From positions 1 through 7,818 of the forward strand of contig JAEZAF010000186.1 of NCBI GenBank assembly GCA_023430545.1: a DNA stretch of 7,818 nucleotides. The letters run 5' to 3'. This stretch comes from Chloroflexota bacterium (GTDB lineage: Bacteria; Chloroflexota; Anaerolineae; Aggregatilineales; Phototrophicaceae). A model generated the notes under the pieces. That model was not told the DNA's origin, ran no database searches, and worked only from the letters and a program-made list of their open reading frames with translations. Positions 1-5,535 of the stretch are shown in pieces. The position numbers were made by a program, and so were the translations under genes. The first letter of the stretch is position 1; each line of letters begins with the position of its first letter.

Positions 1-589
1 CAGTGACTTCGATATTAAAGCTTACGCCCAGCTTAAGCGGCACATAAACATCAAACAGGCTGACCTGTTCCTTTGGCGTGGCATCCAGCAGATAGGAGAG
101 GCTGAGTTTGCCATAACGGGTGAACAACGAGCGCAGGTAATCCTGATGCAGGGCTTTGGATTTCGGATCAAGCAGACGCTTGTCGCGTTCCAGCACATCT
201 GGCAGGTCGTTGAGCAGCTTCTCCCATGCAAAGCGATCATCATGGCTGGTATTGAAGTCAATGTAATTAAGATGGTCAACGCCAAGCTTTTCCAGATCAT
301 CATTACTGACTCGTTTGATTTGCAGCGGCAGAATCCTTCGTCCGACAGACTTGGCGTAGTCAATTTCTTCCTTCACCTGTGGTGAAGCACAGGCATCCGG
401 CGTCAGCATCAGCAGCACGAGATCTGCTTTGTCGATGCCCTTACGGATTTCTGCCCGCCAGTCCTCTCCACCCGGGATACTCACGGCATCGATCCAGATA
501 CTGAAATAAAAATCTTTCCTGAGCCGATCCGTAATTTTGAGGACGGCTACTTTATCATCACGCTTATAAGAGATAAACAGTGTCGGCAT
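1..589 (-). CDS. TIR-domain protein, N-terminal part (likely TIR plus STAND/NACHT-type)
   Basis: Reading the minus strand from the ATG at 589 gives 196 codons without a stop, continuing past the left edge, so the C-terminus is missing. Residues 1-95 look like a TIR domain: it opens with MPTLFISYKRDD, has WIDAVSIPGGEDWRAEI near residues 32-48, then ADLVLLMLTPDA and SPQVKEEIDYA. Aligned to NADase-type TIR domains, E75 is at the place of the catalytic glutamate; this is read by eye. Residues 145-190 (YLRSLF..., then SLFDVYVPLKLG) resemble the linker that precedes NACHT/STAND NTPase domains, so an NTPase probably follows outside the window. The start is supported by the preceding TATAAT box. The gene lies 37 bp downstream of avd on the same strand. 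Known TIR proteins of this kind cleave NAD+ or make nucleotide signals in defence; that role is inferred here. Whether it too ends in an FGE domain with a VR cannot be seen. Confidence 0.85.
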   Translation of the reverse strand, partial: MPTLFISYKRDDKVAVLKITDRLRKDFYFSIWIDAVSIPGGEDWRAEIRKGIDKADLVLLMLTPDACASPQVKEEIDYAKSVGRRILPLQIKRVSNDDLEKLGVDHLNYIDFNTSHDDRFAWEKLLNDLPDVLERDKRLLDPKSKALHQDYLRSLFTRYGKLSLSYLLDATPKEQVSLFDVYVPLKLGVSFNIEVT

Positions 590-605
590 GGATAATCCAG
601 AAATA

Positions 606-633
606 GGTATAGTGATAATACTGTTATTATACC
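606..633 (-). promoter_or_regulatory. Putative promoter and overlapping dyad upstream of the TIR gene
   Basis: On the minus strand there is a perfect TATAAT box (631 to 626) about 36 bases before the TIR start codon, without a good -35. It sits inside an imperfect inverted repeat: GGTATA (606-611) pairs with TATACC (628-633), and after a 3-base bulge ATAA (615-618) pairs with TTAT (624-627). The repeat also covers the avd stop codon. It could be an operator over the -10 box, or an RNA hairpin between avd and the TIR gene. There is no T-run, so a simple terminator is unlikely. Confidence 0.45.
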
Positions 634-971
634 TGCGTCTGCCGAATCCAACCTCCGAGCAGCCGCCCGATTTCCTCAATTATTCTGCTGACGTGTTCGT
701 ACTGCCCGGTACTGAACCAGCCCCATTGATATGCTAAACGCAGATAGAGCCGCAGCGTGGTGAGGAAGCCATCGGCTTCGCGCAGGTGCAGCAGGCGACG
801 CTGGCCCCGTTGGGCGTTAGCGTGGAATAATGCTTCCTGAAAGTTCAGCGCGGCATCACCTAGGCGCTGCACTACCAGATAACGCTGTGCCTTCGGAAAG
901 CGCTCGCAGTGCGGCAGCAGCCACGTCAGCAGATCGAAAGTGCGGGTTAGGATGACCATTTCTTCAGACAT
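627..971 (-). CDS. avd: DGR accessory variability determinant (Avd-like four-helix protein)
   Basis: This 114-residue, basic, all-helical protein resembles the Avd/four-helix-bundle family encoded next to DGR reverse transcriptases. The family hallmarks seen are LLTWLLPHCERFPKAQRY (residues 14-31), then a helix with LNFQEALFHAN, then LRLYLRLAYQWGWFS and a C-terminal helix with IEEIGRLLGGW. Known Avd forms a pentameric, positively charged barrel that binds the RT and the TR RNA and is needed for mutagenic cDNA synthesis. The start at 971 is supported by GAGAGAGG eight bases upstream; a second Met at residue 5 is the alternative. The gene is head to head with the RT and overlaps its 5' end, unlike the common co-directional avd-TR-RT order. 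Its promoter must therefore lie inside the RT gene or be reached by long minus-strand read-through. Confidence 0.9.
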   Translation of the reverse strand: MSEEMVILTRTFDLLTWLLPHCERFPKAQRYLVVQRLGDAALNFQEALFHANAQRGQRRLLHLREADGFLTTLRLYLRLAYQWGWFSTGQYEHVSRIIEEIGRLLGGWIRQTQV

Positions 972-2073
972 CTTGTTTGCCTCTCTCTACGACTGGAACA
1001 ATCTGTGGACAGCCTATCGTAAAGCGGCAAAGGGCAAACGCGGAGGACTACCCGCCGCCCAGTTTGAGCATCGCGTGGCGGATAAGCTGGTACAGCTTCA
1101 GGCAGAACTGCACGACAAAACGTATTGTCCCGGCGCGTATCATCACTTCTTCATCCACGAGCCAAAGCGCCGCAAAATTTCTGCCGCGCCCTTCCGGGAT
1201 CGTGTCGTGCATCATGCGCTGTGCAATCTGATCGAGCCGGTGTTTGATGCATGCTTCATCCCTGACAGCTATGCCAACCGCATCGGCAAAGGCACGCACA
1301 AGGCCCTTGACCGCCTGCAGGCATTGGCGCAGCATTATCGCTACGTCCTGCGAATGGACATTGTGAAGCACTTTCCCGCACTGGATCACGCGGTGCTGCT
1401 GAGGGAGATCAGCCGGGTCATTCGTGATACGGATATCCTGTGGCTGGTCCAGGAGATTCTTACCAGTGGCAGTGGAGTGCTGGCCGATGAATATCTCATG
1501 CACTACTTCCCCGGTGATGATCTGTTTGCAGCACTGCGTCCGCGTGGGCTGCCTATTGGCAATCTGACATCGCAGTTCTGGAGCAACGTTTACATGAACC
1601 CGTTTGACTGGTTTGTAAGGCGTGAGTTGGGCTGTAACGCCTACCTGCGTTATGTCGATGATTTCGCGCTGTTTAGCAGCGATAAACAGCAGTTGTGGGA
1701 CTGGAAAGCAGCGGTCATCGAACGGTTGGCACGTCTGCGCCTGACCGTCCATAAACACGAGGCGCAGGTCATGCAGACCCAGGACGGCATCCCATGGTTG
1801 GGCTTTGTCGTTTATCCAACCCACCGCCGACTTAAACGCCGCAACGCAGTGAACTTCACCCGGCGATTGCAACACAACATTGATTTATACGAAAGTGGTC
1901 AGCTCTCATTTGCCGAACTGGATACCAGTGTGCAGGGCTGGATCAACCATGTGCGTTACGCGGATACGTGGGGACTGCGCCGCCACCTTTTCGACAGTCA
2001 CCCTATCAGGCTGCGTCCTGAACCAGCCCAGACCGAACCCCCGCGTCGCATTTACCATCGCAAAAAGTGGTGA
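952..2073 (+). CDS. DGR-type reverse transcriptase
   Basis: This is a full-length group II-intron-like RT of the DGR clade. Residue numbers here count from the upstream GTG at 940, which gives 377 residues; starting at the ATG at 952 removes four. It has the N-terminal WTAYRKAAKGKRG segment, EPKRRKISAAPFRDRVVHHA (74-93), motif A with D140 (RMDIVKHFPALDH), the DGR-typical motif 4 GLPIGNLTSQFWSN (203-216), the catalytic YVDD at 238-241, and a thumb with GWINHVRYADTWGLRR (333-348). All metal-binding aspartates are present, so it should be active. It copies the TR RNA with errors at adenines. I chose the ATG at 952 over the GTG because it reduces the overlap with avd; neither has a convincing ribosome site, and a TTG at 973 is also possible. 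A short basic tail (about 359-377) follows the conserved part. Confidence 0.95.
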   Translation: MTISSDILFASLYDWNNLWTAYRKAAKGKRGGLPAAQFEHRVADKLVQLQAELHDKTYCPGAYHHFFIHEPKRRKISAAPFRDRVVHHALCNLIEPVFDACFIPDSYANRIGKGTHKALDRLQALAQHYRYVLRMDIVKHFPALDHAVLLREISRVIRDTDILWLVQEILTSGSGVLADEYLMHYFPGDDLFAALRPRGLPIGNLTSQFWSNVYMNPFDWFVRRELGCNAYLRYVDDFALFSSDKQQLWDWKAAVIERLARLRLTVHKHEAQVMQTQDGIPWLGFVVYPTHRRLKRRNAVNFTRRLQHNIDLYESGQLSFAELDTSVQGWINHVRYADTWGLRRHLFDSHPIRLRPEPAQTEPPRRIYHRKKW

Positions 2074-2282
2074 ATAGAAGGTGGACGCAGCGGGAGCGTC
2101 ACAACAAGTTGTGCATCCAGACTGCGCCCGATTTTGTATATATGCCTGACACTAAATCGTGTGCAGACCAGACTGACCGGCGCTATCCTGCCGCCTTCAC
2201 CTCAGGCCGGAATTCGTAAACGCCAGCCACTTTTGGGAGTAAATGACGGATAACGTCATCTTCTGAAGGGTGAGCAGGTTAT
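2074..2282. other. Spacer between RT end and TR, with a stem-loop; likely 3' part of the TR RNA
   Basis: No gene is seen here. If the TR RNA is transcribed from the minus strand, this stretch is its 3' side, matching in position the spacer that known DGRs need for priming cDNA synthesis. The best structure is a perfect stem ATGACG/CGTCAT with a five-base loop (2243-2259), ending 24 bases from the TR. A second short inverted repeat is CACAAC-AA-GTTGTG (2100-2113). No T-rich terminator is visible on either strand, so RT and TR transcripts may run into each other. Confidence 0.4.
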
Positions 2283-2402
2283 GGGCACCCAACACCAACC
2301 GAAAACCGTAGTTGTTGTTCCTGTTGTTCGGATTGTTGTTGTTGCGATACGACGCAGCGGCGTTGTTCTGATTGTTGTTGAAGGAACCGCCCCGCAGCAC
2401 CT
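2283..2402 (-). repeat. DGR template repeat (TR), adenine-rich
   Basis: Read on the minus strand, this 120-bp stretch matches VR1 and VR2 without gaps. It has 33 adenines; 19 are changed in VR1 and 16 in VR2, and no other base differs. The bulk is a run of AAC/AAT codons in the VR frame (14 of them) with one CAG, one AGG and two TAY codons, so any change at an adenine never makes a stop. Its coding-sense 3' end (2283-2308) and 5' end (2380-2401) contain no adenine and are therefore immutable anchors; the 3' one should act in initiation of mutagenic homing. The TR lies on the strand opposite to the RT and the same strand as both targets, 158 bp downstream of the first target gene. The reading frame across it merely mirrors the VR and is not taken as a gene. 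Confidence 0.97.
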
Positions 2403-2437
2403 GCCCGGAAGCCTGACTGACCGACGCCAGCAGCATT

Positions 2438-2446
2438 AGTATAACC
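2438..2446 (-). promoter_or_regulatory. Putative -10 element for the TR RNA
   Basis: The minus strand reads GTTATACTAA here, with the -10-like TATACT at 2443-2438. The same ten bases occur at the putative SLOG gene promoter (5489-5498, plus strand). A start about 7 bases downstream would leave roughly 29 bases before the TR. No good -35 is present. The TR could instead be made by read-through from the upstream 946-residue protein gene. Confidence 0.35.
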
Positions 2447-2464
2447 CAAAACTACCAGATGCGA

Positions 2465-2480
2465 CTCCGCTAACGCGGAG
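2465..2480. other. Hairpin/cruciform A1 downstream of the VR1 gene
   Basis: This is a perfect 6-bp stem with a 4-base loop: CTCCGC-TAAC-GCGGAG on the plus strand. The equivalent place at the second target (6762-6777) has CTCGCC-TAAC-GGCGAG: same loop, two base pairs swapped in compensation. The pairing rather than the sequence is kept. Known DGR targets have a hairpin or cruciform with a short stem and 4-base loop downstream of VR that raises homing efficiency. This one lies farther from VR (about 130 bp) than usual. Confidence 0.6.
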
Positions 2481-2491
2481 GAGAAGGTCAT

Positions 2492-2506
2492 GGGGGCTTT
2501 GCCCCC
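2492..2506. other. Hairpin/cruciform B1 downstream of the VR1 gene
   Basis: This is a perfect GC-rich stem, GGGGGC-TTT-GCCCCC on the plus strand, 55 bases beyond the stop codon of the VR1 gene. The copy at the second target (6785-6799) has the same stem with loop AAA, that is, the loop is flipped. No T-run follows on either strand, so a classic terminator is less likely than a DGR target structure, although it could also stop transcription or protect mRNA ends. Confidence 0.6.
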
Positions 2507-2560
2507 ACACCCCCTTAGAGGCGCTCACTGCGTTCGCTTAGAGCTACAGAGACGCTCGTT

Positions 2561-5401
2561 TCACTCGCTTTCAGAGTTCAGAGTACCAGAGGACAGAGAC
2601 GCAATAGGGGCACCCAACACCAACCGAAAACCGTAGTAGTCGAACCTGCAGAGCGGACTGAAGTCGTGGCGATACGACGCAGCGGCGTCGTTCCGAACGA
2701 AGTTGAAGGAACCGCCCCGCAGCACCTTACGTTCTTCATTACTGGATCCATCGACGATTTCAGGATTTTCGTAATCGTTCAGGCACCATTCCCACAGATT
2801 ACCCGCTACATCCAGCGCATCGCAGTCCGCCGTGCCATGTGGGAACATGCCCGCTGCCGTAGATCGGCTCAAACCGGCTTCACTTGTGTTGGCATAGCCT
2901 GCCTGCCAGTCACCCCAAGGATATTTTTTCGCCTGCATGCCACCCTGTGCCATCCACTGCCATTCCCATTCCGTCGGCAGGCGAATTTCCGCATTTTCGC
3001 CAACCTTCAGAAGACCTGCCGATGGATGCGCTAATTCCAGCCCATGCAGCCGGTGATTCAACCACCGTGTAAACGCTACACATTGATACCAAGAGACCGA
3101 ATCACGCGGCGCATTACTGATCTTTGTGCGCTGACTCTGAAGGTCCTGCCGTTTGTAGCTATCAGGCATGCCCTCCCACCACTGCATCTCGTCGAAACCG
3201 TCTTCTGCATATACAAACGCCTGAAACTGCTCATAAGTTACGAGATACTTGGCGACATAGAATGGCCGCACCGTGAAGGTTTTACCCTCAATCTCGACTT
3301 CACCCCCGGGCGTTACAGGCAGCCAGACGATATCCGGCACACCGTCTTTCACCCCCACGCCATCGCGCGTATCACCAATCACCGCCAGTCGGTCACCAAT
3401 ATCGCGGCGGCGCTCATGGCTGCTGTCCTCGTGGGGCAGGGTTTCGAGTTCATGCAGCAGGCGGTCTGCTTCCGGTGCGGTATAGGACTTGAGCGGTTCG
3501 GGCAGATCATCACGCTGGTAGCCAAGACTGGCGAGCGCCTTTTCAAAGTAGACCAGTGCCTCATGAGTCGGAGGGGGTGTATCTCTGCTGCGCTCATCCC
3601 ATGTCTTCGCGTCGCGTTCGTACTGCCGGAGCAGTGCCAGATCACCTTTGACTGACGCAATCCAGTCTGCCAGCGCGTCCCAGTGGATTAAAATGGCTTC
3701 ATGTGCCACTTCGACCGAGCTGCGGTCAGCCACAAACAATCGCGCCTGGACAAAATGACGGATGAGCTGTGCCTCATTAGAGTCAGGCGGAAGTTGAAGC
3801 AGTAATGTTGAGCGTCGGCGCGTCGGGATGAGCTGCCCATCTTCCTCAGTCAGCGCGATGAGTTCCCGGAACACGGCTTGCAGTGCCTGCTGACGAGCCG
3901 CCTCATCAAACGGTAGTTCGGCATAGGCACGCTCCGCCAGGGTGTTAATCGCGCCCCGGACCCCTTGCAGCTCTACTTCGTAATCATGGCGTGTCAGTCT
4001 GCGATCACCCCGCGCCTTCGACCGCAGATACAGCGCTTCCAACACATAGGAGATCAGCGCTAACGCACCGCTTTCGCTGCCTGCATCGTCCACGATCTGG
4101 GCGGCAAGTCCTTTATCCAGCTCTAAACCTGCCAGTTCTGCCGGGCGTGTGATCATTTCGTACAGGGCAAACGGTGAAGGACGGGTCAATCCGTAGGCAT
4201 GCTGCCTGAGTTCGTCGAAGTGAGGCAGTGCCACTCCGTAGAAATCAGCGCGCATGGTCAGCAGCGTTACTACCTGCGCCGATGGCTGCCGAAGCGCCTC
4301 AATGAATGCCGCAACAGTACCGGACGACAGGTTAGGATTTTTATCCGCCAGCGTGAATACTTCCTCAAACTGGTCGATGAACAGCAGCACACGTTTACCG
4401 GGAAGTGTCAGGGCAATCTGTTCCATCAGATGCGCTGGTGATTCACGTAAGGTCTCTGCCAGTCTGCGAGCAGCAGGCAGCGCATCAATCCGCGCAACGC
4501 CCATTTCTGGCAGCTTTACCAGCGCCAGCGCGACTGCGTAAAACGGGTCATCACCGGGGACGAAGCGAACGATCTTCCAGCCGCGTTCGCGCAGTCTGGG
4601 CAGTACACCCGCTGCCACCAGTGATGATTTACCGCTCCCTGATGCACCCAACACGAACACCAACCGCTGATTATCAACGCGGCTCAGGACTTCCAGTATT
4701 TCGGCATCGCGCCCAAAGAAGATATCTTTGTCACCTTCATTGAGTGCGGTCAGGCCGCGATAGGGAACACCAGTGAATGTGGCTTTGGCAGGTGGAGGTG
4801 ACGTTTCGGTATGGGGCTTGTCGCGCAGGTGACGCAGATAGGTGATTAACTGCCCCTTGAACAAGGCCTTGAAATCCGAATGCGCTGGATATTCATTCAC
4901 GCCGCCTGTGTAGCGTCCGTCTGAATCCTGAAACTGCCTGAAGAACTGCTCCACCTGATCAAACTGCTGGTTTTTCTCACTGCGCTTTGGATCTTTCAGG
5001 CTAATAAATGGTTCTTCGGCGCAGCGATACAGCCATACAGTCGGCTTACCGACCTGCTCGTAGCCCTGTAAAGCTTCGGAATACTCGTAGTGGGTACCGC
5101 TCAGGTATTCGCGCTCATCCATCACCATCGGCGATCCCATCCGTGACCAGAACAGCACGACCGTAAGATCGCATTCCGATGGACGGATCATGTAGAGGTC
5201 TACCGATTTCTGCGGAATCGCGGTTACGGGCATGGGCAGTACCACTGCCCGATCATCCCAGCGGTACAGCTTCAGGATAAAGTGATGGGCGAATTCACCG
5301 CTCGCGTTGATTTCATCGATCACGGTCTGCGCGTCGTCGCGCTCGTGTGGCACATCGCCGGGTGAGGAGAGAAAGATTTTAAAGAGCCTTGGGTCTGGCA
5401 T
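2561..5401 (-). CDS. DUF4062-nSTAND NTPase-FGE/C-type-lectin protein, DGR target 1
   Basis: The 946-residue protein has three parts. Residues 5-195 match DUF4062 (KIFLSSPGDVPHERDDA start), a TIR/SLOG-like Rossmannoid domain common at STAND N-termini. Residues 208-600 are an nSTAND1-type NTPase: Walker A GASGSGKSS (252-260), Walker B LLFIDQFEE (339-347), a TMRADFYG strand (382-389), and VEVAHEAILIHW (563-574) of the winged-helix end. Residues 690-931 are a formylglycine-generating-enzyme/sulfatase-modifying fold, with FYVAKYLVTYEQF, RLPTEWEWQWMAQ, DVAGNLWEWCLNDYENP and VLRGGSF. The enzyme cysteines after GGS are absent, so it is a binding scaffold, not an enzyme. Thirteen residues between 901 and 922 differ from the TR-encoded ones. 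It looks like an NLR: hypervariable sensor, ATP switch, N-terminal signalling domain. The start at 5401 gives the complete DUF4062 motif; the ribosome site is weak. Confidence 0.93.
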   Translation of the reverse strand: MPDPRLFKIFLSSPGDVPHERDDAQTVIDEINASGEFAHHFILKLYRWDDRAVVLPMPVTAIPQKSVDLYMIRPSECDLTVVLFWSRMGSPMVMDEREYLSGTHYEYSEALQGYEQVGKPTVWLYRCAEEPFISLKDPKRSEKNQQFDQVEQFFRQFQDSDGRYTGGVNEYPAHSDFKALFKGQLITYLRHLRDKPHTETSPPPAKATFTGVPYRGLTALNEGDKDIFFGRDAEILEVLSRVDNQRLVFVLGASGSGKSSLVAAGVLPRLRERGWKIVRFVPGDDPFYAVALALVKLPEMGVARIDALPAARRLAETLRESPAHLMEQIALTLPGKRVLLFIDQFEEVFTLADKNPNLSSGTVAAFIEALRQPSAQVVTLLTMRADFYGVALPHFDELRQHAYGLTRPSPFALYEMITRPAELAGLELDKGLAAQIVDDAGSESGALALISYVLEALYLRSKARGDRRLTRHDYEVELQGVRGAINTLAERAYAELPFDEAARQQALQAVFRELIALTEEDGQLIPTRRRSTLLLQLPPDSNEAQLIRHFVQARLFVADRSSVEVAHEAILIHWDALADWIASVKGDLALLRQYERDAKTWDERSRDTPPPTHEALVYFEKALASLGYQRDDLPEPLKSYTAPEADRLLHELETLPHEDSSHERRRDIGDRLAVIGDTRDGVGVKDGVPDIVWLPVTPGGEVEIEGKTFTVRPFYVAKYLVTYEQFQAFVYAEDGFDEMQWWEGMPDSYKRQDLQSQRTKISNAPRDSVSWYQCVAFTRWLNHRLHGLELAHPSAGLLKVGENAEIRLPTEWEWQWMAQGGMQAKKYPWGDWQAGYANTSEAGLSRSTAAGMFPHGTADCDALDVAGNLWEWCLNDYENPEIVDGSSNEERKVLRGGSFNFVRNDAAASYRHDFSPLCRFDYYGFRLVLGAPIASLSSGTLNSESE
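2608..2727 (-). repeat. Variable repeat VR1
   Basis: This is the C-terminal 40 codons (residues 892-931) of target 1, aligned to the TR with no gaps. Nineteen bases differ, every one at a TR adenine: 10 A to T, 7 A to G and 2 A to C on the coding strand. Changed residues are F901, V902, R903, D905, H912, D913, F914, S915, L917, C918, F920, D921 and Y922, where the TR would give Asn or Gln. The AAASYR core and GFRLVLGA are fixed. In the FGE/C-type-lectin fold these positions form the exposed ligand face. Confidence 0.97.
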
Positions 5402-5535
5402 TGCGGTTTTCTACTCTGGGTCAGATTCGGGTAATCGGATAAGCGGAAAAATTGGCAGTAAGATTGATGCAGAAAATGTATAACTGACGTTATACTAACA
5501 TGAAATTACGCAGAATTGTTTAAGGACGTCGTCGC
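5402..5535. promoter_or_regulatory. Divergent promoter region with a perfect dyad
   Basis: The 134 bp between the STAND gene (-) and the SLOG gene (+) contain a perfect 7-bp inverted repeat, GTATAAC-TGAC-GTTATAC, at 5478-5495. Its right arm overlaps a plus-strand -10 box TATACT (5491-5496), about 40 bases before the SLOG start. On the minus strand the left arm holds TATACA, with a weak TTCATG 16 bases upstream, a possible promoter for the STAND gene. A single regulator bound to the dyad could control both genes. This is inferred from position and symmetry. Confidence 0.5.
5523..5528 (+). promoter_or_regulatory. Ribosome binding site of the SLOG-TM gene
   Basis: AAGGAC lies nine to ten bases before the ATG at 5536 and fixes that start. 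Confidence 0.6.

Larger units (their letters stand above)
2489..2727 (-). repeat. Target 3' module, copy 1 (end of gene, VR1, and flank)
   Basis: This 239-bp block lines up without gaps with 6782-7020. Outside the VR (2489-2607) only 5 of 119 bases differ, 3 of them the flipped hairpin loop, although more than half of that stretch is beyond the stop codon. Similarity continues more weakly to about 2439 (GTATA-CCCAAAAC) and, on the other side, into the FGE coding region. It also holds seven [CT]AGAG pentamers between 2516 and 2598. Such conservation of non-coding DNA suggests it is part of the DGR target site, or was recently copied by gene conversion. Confidence 0.8.

Noticed and set aside
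22..363. 113-codon minus-strand frame over the TIR region
   Set aside because: It is in a different frame from the TIR domain, which reads cleanly from 589 and continues off the edge.
1048..1875. Long 275-codon frame on the minus strand inside the RT gene
   Set aside because: It is antisense to a clearly conserved RT and has no recognisable motif; a shadow frame.
2310..2380. GTT/TTG-rich stretch that looks like a trinucleotide microsatellite
   Set aside because: It is the AAC-codon run of the TR, interrupted and aligned base for base with the VRs.
2197..2436. Asn-rich open frame on the minus strand across the TR (starts MLLASVSQASG)
   Set aside because: The frame follows from the TR mirroring the VR codons. 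The parts outside the TR show no domain, and the region is better explained as TR RNA.
2465..2506. Two hairpins as Rho-independent terminators
   Set aside because: Neither has a following T-run on either strand; repeat association with VRs and compensatory changes fit a DGR target structure better, though a weak terminator role is not excluded.
3044..3655. 203-codon plus-strand frame inside the STAND/FGE gene
   Set aside because: It is antisense to the FGE and linker coding sequence, with no protein family features.
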